Source of the DNA: Corynebacterium jeddahense
GTDB lineage: Bacteria > Actinomycetota > Actinomycetes > Mycobacteriales > Mycobacteriaceae
Reading direction: 5' to 3'
Length of the DNA stretch: 64,000 nt
Assembly (NCBI RefSeq): GCF_028609865.1
Contig: NZ_CP063194.1
Span: forward strand, 1,116,001-1,180,000
The position numbers and the translations under genes are program-made. Below the pieces are notes generated by a model. That model saw nothing but the letters and a program-made list of their open reading frames with translations, did no database searches and was not told the origin of the DNA. Position 1 is the stretch's first letter, and every line of letters begins with the position of its first letter. Positions 9,041-20,818 of this stretch are shown here, piece after piece.

Positions 9041-9697
9041 ATGCCCGCGATCTACGACTGCCTCGACCCGAACGTGCGGGGCGACGGCGTGAGCGCGGCG
9101 GCCGACGCCGTGCGCGCCGGCCGTTGCGTGGTGCTGCCCACCGACACCGTCTACGGCATCGGCTGCGACGCCTTCAACAACGACGCGGTGGCCACGCTGC
9201 TGGCCACGAAGCACCGCGGGCCGGACATGCCGGTGCCGGTGCTCGTCGGCTCCTGGGTGACCATCCAGGGGCTCGTGCGCGAGTTCTCCGAGACCGCGAA
9301 GACGCTCGTGGAGGCGTTCTGGCCCGGCGGGCTGTCCATCGTCGTGCCGGAGGCGCCGAGCCTGCCGTGGAACCTGGGCGACACCCGCGGCACCGTGCTG
9401 CTGCGCATGCCGAACCAGCCGCTCGCGCTCGAGCTGCTGCAGGAGACCGGCCCGATGGCCGTGTCCTCGGCGAACATCTCCGGCAACCCGCCGGCCACCA
9501 CGGCGGCCGAGGCGAAGGCGCAGTTCGGCGACACGGTCGGGGTTTACCTCGACGGCGGCCCGGCGGCGGTGGGGGAGCCGTCGACGATCATCGACATCTC
9601 GAAGCCGCGCCCGGTGATCCTGCGCGAAGGCGCGATCCCCGTCGAGCGCATCGGTGAAGTGCTGGGCCTTGACCCGGAGAGCCTGCGGAGGGCGTAG
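9041..9697 (+). CDS. tsaC: L-threonylcarbamoyladenylate synthase (Sua5/YrdC/YwlC)
   Basis: It makes threonylcarbamoyl-AMP from threonine, bicarbonate and ATP, the first step of the t6A37 modification of ANN-decoding tRNAs. The 218 residues carry LPTDTVYGIGCDA and the KHRGPDMPVPVLV substrate loop of the YrdC fold, plus SSANISGNPP. It is the short TsaC form without the Sua5 C-terminal extension. GAAGGAG precedes the ATG at 9041, and wecA follows with no gap. Confidence 0.93.
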   Translation: MPAIYDCLDPNVRGDGVSAAADAVRAGRCVVLPTDTVYGIGCDAFNNDAVATLLATKHRGPDMPVPVLVGSWVTIQGLVREFSETAKTLVEAFWPGGLSIVVPEAPSLPWNLGDTRGTVLLRMPNQPLALELLQETGPMAVSSANISGNPPATTAAEAKAQFGDTVGVYLDGGPAAVGEPSTIIDISKPRPVILREGAIPVERIGEVLGLDPESLRRA

Positions 9698-10936
9698 ATG
9701 CCAGCAGCAGGCGTGCCGCTGCGCGAGCTGGGCCTCGTCCTCCTCGTCGCCGCGGCGATCACCTACCTCGCCACCGGGCCGGTGCGCTCCATGCTCGTGC
9801 GCACCGGCCGGGTCGCAGAGATCCGCCAGCGCGACGTGCACACTCAGCCCACGCCGTCGCTCGGCGGGCTGGCGATGTTCACCGGCTTCGTCGGGGCGTA
9901 CCTGCTTGCGCAGCAGCTGCCGGCGCTCACGCGCGGGTTCGCGCCCGTCACCCCGGAGATGACGGCGGTGCTCGCCGGCGGGCTCGCCATCGTCCTCGTC
10001 GGCGTCGTGGACGACCTCTACGAGCTCAGTGCCATCGCGAAGCTCATCGGCCAGTTCGCCGCCGCCATCGTGATGACGGTCCTGGGCATCGGCTTCACCG
10101 TCTTCTACGTCCCGTTCGGGGAGGGCACGACGCTCATCCTCGACCAGGCCCAGGGGATGGTGTTGAGCGTGGTGTTCACCGTCATGCTCATCAACGCGGT
10201 GAACTTTGTCGACGGCATCGACGGGCTCGCCGCCGGGCTGGGCATGATCGCCGGCAGTGCGATCCTCGTGTACTCGCTCTCAGTGCTCTACGACCTCGGC
10301 GGTGCCGTGTCCGCCTACCCGCCCGCGATCATCTGCGCCATCCTCGTGGGCATCTGCGCCGGGTTCCTGCCGCACAACTTCGAGCCCGCCCGCATTTTCA
10401 TGGGAGACTCCGGCGCAATGCTCATCGGGCTACTGCTCGCCGCGGCGTCCATCTCCGCGTCCGGCAAGATCAACATGTCACTCTACGGCGCTGCCGACCT
10501 CGTCGCCCTGGTCAGCCCCATCATCGTCGTGCTCGCCGCGATCGCGCTGCCGGTGCTCGACCTCGTCTGGGCCGTGATCCGTCGCACCGCCAAGGGGCAG
10601 AGCCCGTTCACCGCGGACGCCGGTCACATCCACCACCGCCTCCTGCGCCTCGGCCACACCCACCGCCGCACCGTACTCGTGCTCTATATGTGGGTCTCGG
10701 CCGTCGCGTTCGGCGCCGTGAGCTTCTCCGTCGTGCCCTCCCGCGTCGCGGTCGCGTTCACCGCCGTGGCGCTTGTCGGGGCATTCTTAGCGACGCTCGT
10801 GCCGCTGTGGCAGGGCAAGATCGGCCCGCAGCGGCGCAGTGGGGGCGATACTGGCGGCGATACTGGCGGGCGCGTCGGGGGCAGCGTCGGTGGGCCGGAA
10901 GGTGCGACGTCGACACGCGTCGATGCCTTAAGATGA
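9698..10936 (+). CDS. wecA: Polyprenyl-phosphate GlcNAc-1-phosphate transferase (WecA/Rfe)
   Basis: An integral membrane glycosyltransferase of the MraY/WecA family with about 11 membrane segments in 412 residues. In mycolic-acid actinobacteria it starts the arabinogalactan linker by moving GlcNAc-1-phosphate to decaprenyl phosphate. Family motifs are VGVVDDLYEL, NFVDGIDGLAAG (Mg-binding Asp), FMGDSGAMLIG and the HIHHRLLRLGHTHR cytoplasmic loop. The last 35 residues form a Gly/Asp/Thr-rich tail with a GGDT repeat not needed for catalysis. It is translated directly from the tsaC stop. Confidence 0.92.
   Translation: MPAAGVPLRELGLVLLVAAAITYLATGPVRSMLVRTGRVAEIRQRDVHTQPTPSLGGLAMFTGFVGAYLLAQQLPALTRGFAPVTPEMTAVLAGGLAIVLVGVVDDLYELSAIAKLIGQFAAAIVMTVLGIGFTVFYVPFGEGTTLILDQAQGMVLSVVFTVMLINAVNFVDGIDGLAAGLGMIAGSAILVYSLSVLYDLGGAVSAYPPAIICAILVGICAGFLPHNFEPARIFMGDSGAMLIGLLLAAASISASGKINMSLYGAADLVALVSPIIVVLAAIALPVLDLVWAVIRRTAKGQSPFTADAGHIHHRLLRLGHTHRRTVLVLYMWVSAVAFGAVSFSVVPSRVAVAFTAVALVGAFLATLVPLWQGKIGPQRRSGGDTGGDTGGRVGGSVGGPEGATSTRVDALR
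10929..10934 (+). promoter_or_regulatory. -10 box of the atpI-like gene, leaderless
   Basis: TAAGAT overlaps the last codons and TGA of wecA and ends 8 bases before the GTG at 10943. It suggests a separate leaderless promoter in addition to any read-through from the rho cluster. Confidence 0.45.
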
Positions 10937-10942
10937 CCCAGC

Positions 10943-11374
10943 GTGAAACCACTTGAAGTCAACGACGCCTCCGACGCCTCCGACCACCGCCAGCCGCTCA
11001 TCCGGGCGCTGAAGGTGGCGGGGTGGGCACTCGTCGCGCTCACCGTGGTCTCGCTCATGGCGTGGGGCGCGGCGCGCGACCTGCCCGGGATCTGGGCGGT
11101 GCTCATGGGCGTGGCGGTCGGCGGGGGCTTCGTGCTCGCCACCGCGGCGACGGTGCTCGCGACCGCGAACTCGACGCCGACGACGACGATGGCCGTCGTA
11201 CTCGGCGGCTGGCTGGTGAAGGTCGGCCTGCTCGCGGTGTTTCTCATGTGGATCCGCGGGTTCGACTTCTACGACCACCGCGCGTTCGGCGTGACCACGT
11301 TGGCCGCGCTCGCCGTCGCCCTCGCGGCGGAGACGTGGGGCGTGATTACCACCCGCACCACGTACCTGGATTAG
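10943..11374 (+). CDS. atpI: AtpI-like small membrane protein
   Basis: A 143-residue protein with four predicted membrane segments, starting with GTG six bases after wecA and lying upstream of atpB. Position and topology match the poorly conserved AtpI/ATP synthase protein I of actinobacteria, which in other bacteria helps c-ring assembly or Mg transport. No sequence motif proves this. A 363-bp non-coding region separates it from atpB. Confidence 0.7.
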   Translation: MKPLEVNDASDASDHRQPLIRALKVAGWALVALTVVSLMAWGAARDLPGIWAVLMGVAVGGGFVLATAATVLATANSTPTTTMAVVLGGWLVKVGLLAVFLMWIRGFDFYDHRAFGVTTLAALAVALAAETWGVITTRTTYLD

Positions 11375-11737
11375 GGCTTGTCCTGCGCGATCGCGTCTTG
11401 TGATAGAGCTAACAACCGGCGCAAAATGCGTCCGAGCTGGGTCGTTGAGGCCCGCGGTGCGCGGTGGGTGCACCGGCGGGGGGACATTCGCACAGGTAAA
11501 ACCTACGTTTCGTAGACGGCCTGTTAGGATAACCGCTGGGTTTGTTCCAGGTCGATAACCACCCTCATACGCAGGGCAAACCGGCCGGCGAACGACATCC
11601 CCTGTCCCCGCGGAAGCAGATGTGCGACGGAGTCCGCCGCGGAGGCAGTCTTGTTGAAGACGTCCATCGCACCGTGCCCCGCCCGCCGGGGTACGGCCCG
11701 AGAACGGGAGAGAACGCTGAGCGTTACAACTTTGGCC
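11375..11737 (+). promoter_or_regulatory. Promoter and leader of the ATP synthase operon
   Basis: No gene is seen here. An extended -10, TGTTAGGAT (11522-11530), is the best promoter candidate and would give a leader of about 200 nt before atpB. Just upstream, CTACG-TTT-CGTAG (11503-11515) is a short perfect inverted repeat placed like an operator in the promoter spacer. No small RNA or tRNA is recognisable. Confidence 0.5.
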
Positions 11738-12532
11738 ATGAAGGGTGAGTTCCACGCACCTTCACTCGGTCCAGAATTTTTCCCGGGGCAGACGTACGGC
11801 CAGATCATTGGCGAAGACTTCGCTAATGGTTGGTTCGCACTCGACCGCATCATGATCGTCCGCCTGTTTGTCGCGGCGATCCTGGTGCTCCTCTTTGTTA
11901 TTGCCTTCCGGAACCCGAAGCTGGTTCCCAAAGGCCTGCAGAATGTCGCCGAGATCGGCGTCGACTTCGTCCGCGTGAACATCGCGGAGGACACGTTGGG
12001 CAAGAAGGACGGCAAGCGGTTCCTGCCGCTGCTGTGCACCATCTTCTTCACCATCTTGTTCATGAATGTGGCGACGATTATCCCGGGCCTGAACATCTCG
12101 CCGAACGCGCGCATCGGTATGCCGATCGTGTTGGCGGTTGCGGCCTACATCGCGATGATCTACGCCGGTATCAAGCGGTACGGCATCGCGTACTTCAAGC
12201 ACTCGACGGTGATCCCCGGCCTCCCGCCGGCCCTCCACCTGCTGGTGGTGCCCATCGAGTTCTTCTCGACGTTCATTCTGCGTCCGGTCACCCTGGCGCT
12301 TCGTCTTATGGCGAACTTCCTGGCCGGCCACATCATCCTCGTCCTGCTGTATTCCGCCACGAACTTCTTCTTCTGGCAGCTGAACGCATGGACGGCGATG
12401 AGTGGCCTGACCCTGATCGCAGCGCTGCTGTTCACCGCGTACGAGTTGATCATCATCTTCCTGCAGGCGTACATCTTCGCCCTGCTGACCGCGGTGTACA
12501 TCGAGCTGTCGCTGCACGCGGATGCGCACTAA
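11738..12532 (+). CDS. atpB: ATP synthase subunit a
   Basis: The stator a-subunit of Fo forms the proton half-channels against the c-ring. The 264-residue product has five to six membrane helices; the essential Arg lies in LALRLMANFLAGH. The start ATG 11738 (MKGEFHAPSLGPEFFPGQ) was taken because upstream in-frame codons lack any start with a ribosome binding site. It opens the atp operon. A hairpin between this gene and atpE (12581-12605) may set their relative expression. Confidence 0.95.
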   Translation: MKGEFHAPSLGPEFFPGQTYGQIIGEDFANGWFALDRIMIVRLFVAAILVLLFVIAFRNPKLVPKGLQNVAEIGVDFVRVNIAEDTLGKKDGKRFLPLLCTIFFTILFMNVATIIPGLNISPNARIGMPIVLAVAAYIAMIYAGIKRYGIAYFKHSTVIPGLPPALHLLVVPIEFFSTFILRPVTLALRLMANFLAGHIILVLLYSATNFFFWQLNAWTAMSGLTLIAALLFTAYELIIIFLQAYIFALLTAVYIELSLHADAH

Positions 12533-12580
12533 CAAAGCGCGACCACACGGCCAACTGAATAACCCCAACATTTGTCACCA

Positions 12581-12605
12581 GTTCCCCTGCACCGCGCGGG
12601 GGAAC
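12581..12605 (+). other. Intercistronic hairpin between atpB and atpE
   Basis: GTTCCCC (12581-12587) pairs with GGGGAAC (12599-12605). It sits just ahead of the atpE ribosome binding site AAAGGGA and may influence mRNA stability or atpE translation; no T-run follows, so it is not a terminator. Confidence 0.5.
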
Positions 12606-12611
12606 GCCTAG

Positions 12612-12910
<299 letters not shown>

Positions 12911-12923
12911 TCAGGAGCAACCA

Positions 12924-13499
12924 ATGACTAACGTCAATGCATTCCTCGTGGCCGCCGCAGAGGGCCACGAGACGTTGCCGATGGAGAAGGAGCCTTCCAT
13001 CCTCCTCCCGGCCACGTACGACGTGGTTTGGTCTCTTGTCGTTTTCATCATCGTCGGCCTGCTGTTCTGGAAGTACGTCATTCCGAGGTTCCAGGAAGTG
13101 CTGGCGGAGCGCGAAGACCGAATCAAGGGCGGCATCGAGCGTGCTGAGGTCGCCCAGAAGGAAGCCAAGGCTGCCCTGGAGAAGAACAACGCCGAGCTTG
13201 CGGAGGCGCGCCACGAGGCCGCCGAGATCCGCGAAGCTGCCCGCGCCCGCGGCAAGGAGATCGAGGCTGAGTCTCGCGCCCGCGCCGAGGAGGAGGCCCG
13301 CCGCATCATCGAGTCCGGTGAGAAGCAGCTGCAGGCGTCCCGCGAGCAGGTTGTCGCTGAGCTGCGCAATGAGATGGGCCAGAACTCCATCTCGCTGGCT
13401 GAGCGTCTGCTGGGCACCGAGTTGTCGGATTCGACCCGCCGCTCGAACACGATCGACGCTTTCCTCAACGAGCTCGACCGCGTGTCGACGAGGAAGTAG
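12924..13499 (+). CDS. atpF: ATP synthase subunit b
   Basis: The peripheral stalk subunit: a single N-terminal membrane helix ([18 protein letters not shown]) followed by a long charged, Ala/Glu/Arg-rich coiled coil to residue 191. It links subunit a to the delta subunit and F1. AGGAG precedes the ATG. atpH begins five bases after the stop. Confidence 0.95.
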   Translation: MTNVNAFLVAAAEGHETLPMEKEPSILLPATYDVVWSLVVFIIVGLLFWKYVIPRFQEVLAEREDRIKGGIERAEVAQKEAKAALEKNNAELAEARHEAAEIREAARARGKEIEAESRARAEEEARRIIESGEKQLQASREQVVAELRNEMGQNSISLAERLLGTELSDSTRRSNTIDAFLNELDRVSTRK

Positions 13500-13504
13500 G
13501 CGAG

Positions 13505-14338
13505 ATGAAGGCAGCTAGTCGCGAAGCACAGTCGCACGTCACGGAGCAGCTCGACGAGCTGGTTCGCAGCGCCGACAACGCCGTCGCCACCGCCGCGCAG
13601 GTCGGCACCGAGCTGTTCCTCGTTGTGGACCAGCTCGACACCGAGCGCGCGCTGCGCGTAGCAGTCGCCGACGCCTCGCTCGACGCCTCGCAGCGCGAAG
13701 GCATCATGCGCGAGGTCTTCGGCGGCAAGGTCGCGGAGCCCACCCTGAACATCCTCACCGCCGCCGCGAAGGAGGAGTGGTCGACCCCGCGCGAGTTCCG
13801 CACGGGCCTGATCAACCTCGGCCGCCGTGCGCTGGAGCTGGGTGCGAAGGAGCAGGGCCAGCTGGAGCAGGTGGAGGAGGAGCTCTACCAGCTCTCCATC
13901 CTGCTCGAGGACGAGAAGGAGCTCACCCAGCTGCTCTCGGACCGGACCGCGACCCCGGCGCAGAAGCGCGGGCTGCTGGCTAGCGTGATTTACGGCAAGG
14001 TGACGATGTTCACCGAGGCTCTGGCACTGCAGGTGATCGGCCGGCCGAACCGCAACCCCGTTGACGACCTGGCCTCCCTGGCCGGGGGCGTCGCGGAGAT
14101 GCGCGGCAAGGCCGTGGCGCGCGTCGCGTCCGCTGAAGCACTCAGCGATGCGCAGCGTACGGCACTGGCAGGCAAGCTGGAGCAGATTTACGGTCGCGAG
14201 ATGGCCATCCACTCTGAGGTTGACCCCAGCCTCCTCGGCGGAATGGTTGTCCGTGTGGGCGATGAGGTCATCGACGGTTCGACGCGCGGCAAGCTCGAGC
14301 GTCTCCGCACCGACATGGCGGCCCAGGCGACCAAATAG
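13505..14338 (+). CDS. atpH: ATP synthase subunit delta
   Basis: The delta subunit caps F1 and holds the stator stalk. At 277 residues it is longer than the roughly 180 residues of most bacteria. This is usual for actinobacteria, where an extra N-terminal helical region precedes the conserved OSCP fold. The C-terminal VDPSLLGGMVVRVGDEVIDGS is the family signature. It is not fused to b as in mycobacteria. Confidence 0.94.
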   Translation: MKAASREAQSHVTEQLDELVRSADNAVATAAQVGTELFLVVDQLDTERALRVAVADASLDASQREGIMREVFGGKVAEPTLNILTAAAKEEWSTPREFRTGLINLGRRALELGAKEQGQLEQVEEELYQLSILLEDEKELTQLLSDRTATPAQKRGLLASVIYGKVTMFTEALALQVIGRPNRNPVDDLASLAGGVAEMRGKAVARVASAEALSDAQRTALAGKLEQIYGREMAIHSEVDPSLLGGMVVRVGDEVIDGSTRGKLERLRTDMAAQATK

Positions 14339-14380
14339 AACAGAAATATGCTGGAAGAAACTACCGAGAGCAGGAAGAAC

Positions 14381-16012
<1,632 letters not shown>

Positions 16013-16061
16013 CGTCGTCGCACGCGCTAGGACAACTACTTAAAGGAAGGGAGGAATCACC

Positions 16062-17030
16062 ATGGCAACGCTTCGCGAATTGCGCGACCGCATCAGGTCC
16101 GTCAACTCTACGAAGAAGATCACGAAGGCCCAGGAGCTGATCGCCACCGCGCAGATCACCAAGGCCCAGCAGCGCGTCGAGGCGGCGAAGCCGTACGCAG
16201 ACGAGCTGAAAGACGTCATGGAACGCCTCGCAGCCGCGAGCTCCCTGGCCCACCCCATGCTCCACGAGCGTGAGAACGGCCGGGTCGCGGCGATCCTCGT
16301 GGTCACCTCTGACCGCGGTATGGCCGGCGGCTACAACCACAACGTCCTGAAGATGGCGGCCCAGCTCGAGCGCATGCTCACTGACGCCGGGTACGAGGTC
16401 GTCCGCTACGTCACCGGCAACAAGGGTGTGACGCACTTCAGGTTCCGCGACATGGACGTTGAGGGCTCTTGGACCGGGTTCTCGCAGCAGCCGTCGTGGG
16501 AGGACACCCACGCGGTGCGCCACCAGATCATCGACGGCTACATGGCCGGTTCGGAGGGCACGGTGCCGCTGCGTATCGACGGGGCCGAGGGCCAGACCGT
16601 CCGCGGCTTCGACGTCGTGCACGTGGTGTACACGGAGTTCGTCTCCATGCTCTCGCAGGAGGCCCGCGTGCAGCAGCTGCTGCCGATCGAGCCGGTGCTT
16701 CAGGAATTCGAATACAAGCAGGAAGACATGCTGACCACCTCCGGCGAGGTGGCCCCGGACATGAACTTCGAGCCGGACCCGGACACCCTCATGGAGGAGC
16801 TGCTGCCGGTGTACGTCTCCAGGTTGCTGTACTCGATCTTCCTGGAGTCCGCGGCTGCGGAGTCGGCGTCTCGCCGCACGGCTATGAAGAACGCGACGGA
16901 TAACGCTACGGAGCTGGCCAACGACCTGTCCCGTGAAGCAAACCAAGCCCGTCAGGCAAAGATCACCCAGGAAATCACCGAGATTATCGGCGGCGCTGGC
17001 GCGCTGTCCGGTAGTGGAGAAAGTGACTAA
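16062..17030 (+). CDS. atpG: ATP synthase subunit gamma
   Basis: The central rotor shaft of F1, 322 residues. N- and C-terminal helices MATLRELRDRIRSVNSTKKI and the C-terminal RRTAMKNATDNA segment are typical. An insert of about 30 residues (around 200-235) is usual for high-GC Gram-positives. A strong AAGGAAGGGAGG precedes the ATG at 16062. Confidence 0.96.
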   Translation: MATLRELRDRIRSVNSTKKITKAQELIATAQITKAQQRVEAAKPYADELKDVMERLAAASSLAHPMLHERENGRVAAILVVTSDRGMAGGYNHNVLKMAAQLERMLTDAGYEVVRYVTGNKGVTHFRFRDMDVEGSWTGFSQQPSWEDTHAVRHQIIDGYMAGSEGTVPLRIDGAEGQTVRGFDVVHVVYTEFVSMLSQEARVQQLLPIEPVLQEFEYKQEDMLTTSGEVAPDMNFEPDPDTLMEELLPVYVSRLLYSIFLESAAAESASRRTAMKNATDNATELANDLSREANQARQAKITQEITEIIGGAGALSGSGESD

Positions 17031-18545
<1,515 letters not shown>

Positions 18546-18554
18546 GAGGAAACC

Positions 18555-18923
18555 ATGGCTGAACTTACCGCTCAACTGGTCGCGGTCGACCGCATGCTCT
18601 GGCAGGGCCAGGCAAGCATCGTCACCGCCCAGACCACGGAGGGTGAGATCGGCATCCTTCCTGGCCACGAGCCGCTCTTGGGCCAGCTCAAGGACAACGG
18701 CGTGGTCACCATCCGCCCCGTCGAGGGCGACCGCATCGTCGCGGCCGTCCAGGGCGGGTTCCTGTCCGTCGTGGGCGACAAGGTGACCGTCCTCGCCGAC
18801 TACGCCGTGCTCGCCGACGAGGTCGACGCCGCCGACGCGGAGTCCCACCTCAACGACGAGGACCGCACCATCAAGGCCCGCTCCGAAGCGGAGCTCGCCG
18901 CGGTGCGCCGCCAGCAGCTGTAG
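18555..18923 (+). CDS. atpC: ATP synthase subunit epsilon
   Basis: The 122-residue epsilon subunit couples rotor to c-ring and can inhibit ATP hydrolysis. The N-terminal beta-sandwich includes [19 protein letters not shown], followed by a short helical C-terminus. AGGAGG overlaps the atpD stop region. It is the last atp gene and is followed by a terminator. Confidence 0.95.
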   Translation: MAELTAQLVAVDRMLWQGQASIVTAQTTEGEIGILPGHEPLLGQLKDNGVVTIRPVEGDRIVAAVQGGFLSVVGDKVTVLADYAVLADEVDAADAESHLNDEDRTIKARSEAELAAVRRQQL

Positions 18924-18971
18924 CCGCAAGCGAGGTCAGGAAGGCACCCAGCCGACCGCCTGCACGCGACA

Positions 18972-19004
18972 CGCCCCCGCCCGGATCCCCGGACGGGGGC
19001 GTTT
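18972..19004 (+). terminator. Terminator of the atp operon
   Basis: A long G/C hairpin (CGCCCCCGCCCGG with CCGGACGGGGGCG) followed by GTTT lies about 50 bases after atpC. The U-run is short but the stem is very stable. Confidence 0.8.
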
Positions 19005-19029
19005 CGCTGTCCGTGTGCTGGGGAGACGT

Positions 19030-19035
19030 TAAGAT
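19030..19035 (+). promoter_or_regulatory. -10 box of DUF2550 gene, leaderless
   Basis: TAAGAT ends six bases before the ATG at 19042, with no ribosome binding site between. It follows the atp terminator, so this gene needs its own promoter. Confidence 0.5.
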
Positions 19036-19041
19036 GTTGCC

Positions 19042-19497
19042 ATGTTGATCGCAGTCGCATTCGTCGCCGTCGTGGCGCTGTGCGCGTCGGGGCTGTGGCG
19101 CTTCGCCAACGTGCGCAACTCCGGCGCCCGCGCCATGATGCGGCGCCTGCCCGCCAACGGCGTCCACGGCTGGCGCCACGGCGTGCTGCGCTACGACGGC
19201 GAGCGCCTGCTGTTCTACAAGCTGCGCTCCCTCTCGTTTTCGCACGACGTCGCGCTCGACAGGCGCGGCATGCAGTTCGAGGGGTTCCGGGACGTGACCG
19301 AGGGCGAACGCGAGTTCATGCCCGACATCGGCCACGTCCTTCGCCTTTCCGGCCCGGACGGCGACTTCGAGTTCGCCGCCGACAGGCGCACGGAAATGGG
19401 GCTCGTGTCCTGGGTGGAATCGGCTCCGGACGCCCGTCAGGAGCGCGTCGATAAGCGATCGCTCGCCGCGCGCGCCCAACGCGATTCCGGGCGCTGA
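19042..19497 (+). CDS. DUF2550 family membrane-anchored protein
   Basis: A 151-residue protein with one N-terminal membrane helix (residues 2-22) and a basic soluble domain with [20 protein letters not shown]. This family is found next to atpC in mycobacteria and corynebacteria and has no known function. It is separated from atpC by a terminator and has its own -10 box. nucS begins 25 bases after the stop. Confidence 0.85.
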   Translation: MLIAVAFVAVVALCASGLWRFANVRNSGARAMMRRLPANGVHGWRHGVLRYDGERLLFYKLRSLSFSHDVALDRRGMQFEGFRDVTEGEREFMPDIGHVLRLSGPDGDFEFAADRRTEMGLVSWVESAPDARQERVDKRSLAARAQRDSGR

Positions 19498-19509
19498 GCG
19501 CGCGGGCGG

Positions 19510-19515
19510 TAGCCT
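19510..19515 (+). promoter_or_regulatory. -10 box of nucS, leaderless
   Basis: TAGCCT ends seven bases before the nucS ATG at 19523; the intervening bases AAGGCGC are too close to the ATG to serve as a good ribosome binding site. Confidence 0.5.
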
Positions 19516-19522
19516 AAGGCGC

Positions 19523-20215
19523 ATGCGTCTCGTCATCGCCCGCTGCTCCGTCGACTACGTCGGCCGCCTGGATGCGCACCTGCCCGAGGCGCTGCGCCTC
19601 ATCATGGTCAAGGCCGACGGCTCGGTCTCCATCCACGCCGACGACCGCGCGTACAAGCCGCTCAACTGGATGACGCCGCCGTGTACCACCCGTATCGAGG
19701 CGGTCGTCGACCTCGACGGCGCCGACACCGGCGAGCAGCTGTGGATCGTGGAGAACCCGAAGGGCGAGCAGCTGCGCATCACCATTACGCAGGTGCTTCT
19801 CGACGAAACCAAGGACCTCGGCGTCGACCCCGGCTTAGTCAAGGACGGGGTCGAGTCGCACCTGCAGGAGCTCTTGGCCGAGCACATCTCCACGCTCGGG
19901 GAGGGGGTGACCCTCGTGCGGCGCGAGTACCCGACTGCGATCGGGCCGGTGGACATCCTTGCGCGCGACCCCGACGGCGGCACGCTCGCCGTCGAGGTGA
20001 AGCGGCGCGGCGGCATCGACGGGGTGGAGCAGCTCACCCGCTACGTCGAGCTGCTCAACCGCGACGAGCTCCTGCGCCCCGTGCGCGGCGTCTTCGCCGC
20101 CCAGGAGATCAAGCCGCAGGCCCGCACGCTCGCCGGGGACCGCGGGTTCGAGTGCGTCACGCTCGACTACGACGAGCTGCGCGGCATCGCGTCGACGGAA
20201 CTGCGGCTGTTCTGA
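19523..20215 (+). CDS. nucS: Endonuclease NucS (mismatch-specific)
   Basis: NucS replaces MutS/MutL mismatch repair in actinobacteria by cutting both strands at mispairs. The 230-residue protein has an N-terminal DNA-binding domain and a RecB-like nuclease domain with GPVDILARD, the catalytic AVEVKRRG and [10 protein letters not shown]. The C-terminus LRLF fits the beta-clamp-binding tail described in this family. The next gene overlaps its stop by one base (TGATG), suggesting coupled translation. Confidence 0.93.
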   Translation: MRLVIARCSVDYVGRLDAHLPEALRLIMVKADGSVSIHADDRAYKPLNWMTPPCTTRIEAVVDLDGADTGEQLWIVENPKGEQLRITITQVLLDETKDLGVDPGLVKDGVESHLQELLAEHISTLGEGVTLVRREYPTAIGPVDILARDPDGGTLAVEVKRRGGIDGVEQLTRYVELLNRDELLRPVRGVFAAQEIKPQARTLAGDRGFECVTLDYDELRGIASTELRLF

Positions 20216-20502
20216 TGCCGCGGAAGAACCGCCGGCAGGTGGCGTCGCCACGCTATGTGCTCCCGCGCGACGGCTCGACGTTCATCGGCACCCAGGAGAT
20301 GGAGGGGCCGAGCTGGACCCGTGGCGAGGTGTACAAGGTGCGCCAGATCGGCGCGGCCGCGGCGACGAAGTACTACGTCTGCCCGGGCTGCAACCAGAAC
20401 ATCCCGCCGGGCGTGGCGCACGTCGTGGCGTGGCCGCGCGACACGGGCCGCGGCGCCGACGACCGCCGCCACTGGCACAAGCACTGCTGGCAGCGGCGCT
20501 AG
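20215..20502 (+). CDS. Small zinc-binding HNH-like protein linked to nucS
   Basis: A 95-residue basic protein whose ATG overlaps the nucS stop. It has a CPGC knuckle at about 61-64, then PPGVAHVVAWP, and ends RRHWHKHCWQRR, so a C2/H/H-C metal site of the HNH/zinc-ribbon type is likely. Similar small proteins adjoin nucS in other actinobacteria and are often labelled ATP/GTP-binding without visible nucleotide motifs. A role with NucS is an inference from tight coupling. No catalytic function can be claimed. Confidence 0.8.
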   Translation: MPRKNRRQVASPRYVLPRDGSTFIGTQEMEGPSWTRGEVYKVRQIGAAAATKYYVCPGCNQNIPPGVAHVVAWPRDTGRGADDRRHWHKHCWQRR

Positions 20503-20505
20503 GAT
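20500..20505 (+). promoter_or_regulatory. -10 box built on a stop codon
   Basis: TAGGAT begins with the TAG stop of the zinc-protein gene and ends seven bases before the ATG at 20513. It predicts a leaderless transcript of the thiamine-binding-type gene. Confidence 0.5.
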
Positions 20506-20512
20506 TGGCGGC

Positions 20513-20815
20513 ATGATTGCAGCGTTTTCCGTGGCCCCGACCACGACAGCAAATTCGAACGCCGAGATGTCCGACGTCGTCGCCCGCGCCGTGCGGGTCG
20601 TGCGCGACTCCGGGCTGCCGCACGAGACGAACGCCATGTTCACCCTCGTCGAAGGGGAGTGGGACGAGGTGATGGACGTGATCAAGCGCGCCACCGAGGC
20701 GGTCGCGGAGGTCGCCCCGCGCGTCTCGCTCGTGGTCAAGGCGGACATCCGCCCCGGCCACACGGACATGCTGCACCAGAAAGTCGAATCCCTGAACAAG
20801 CACTTGGAGGCGTAG
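20513..20815 (+). CDS. MTH1187/YkoF-type thiamine-binding protein
   Basis: A 100-residue protein of the ferredoxin-like MTH1187 family (MIAAFSVAP at the start, HETNAMFTLVEGEWDEVMDVIKRA, and VSLVVKADIRPG). Members bind thiamine or hydroxymethylpyrimidine-like ligands and form tetramers; the cellular role is unclear. It begins 10 bases after the upstream stop and is followed three bases later by the CnoX-like gene. Confidence 0.85.
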   Translation: MIAAFSVAPTTTANSNAEMSDVVARAVRVVRDSGLPHETNAMFTLVEGEWDEVMDVIKRATEAVAEVAPRVSLVVKADIRPGHTDMLHQKVESLNKHLEA

Positions 20816-20818
20816 ACG

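Noticed and set aside
11375..11737. tRNA or small RNA gene ahead of atpB
   Set aside because: No cloverleaf or terminator could be found by eye; only a promoter and an inverted repeat are supported.
20255..20512. Longer N-terminus for the thiamine-binding-type protein
   Set aside because: The extension would be an out-of-frame overlap with the zinc-protein gene; the family sequence starts at MIAAFSVAP, and the -10 box lies just before it.
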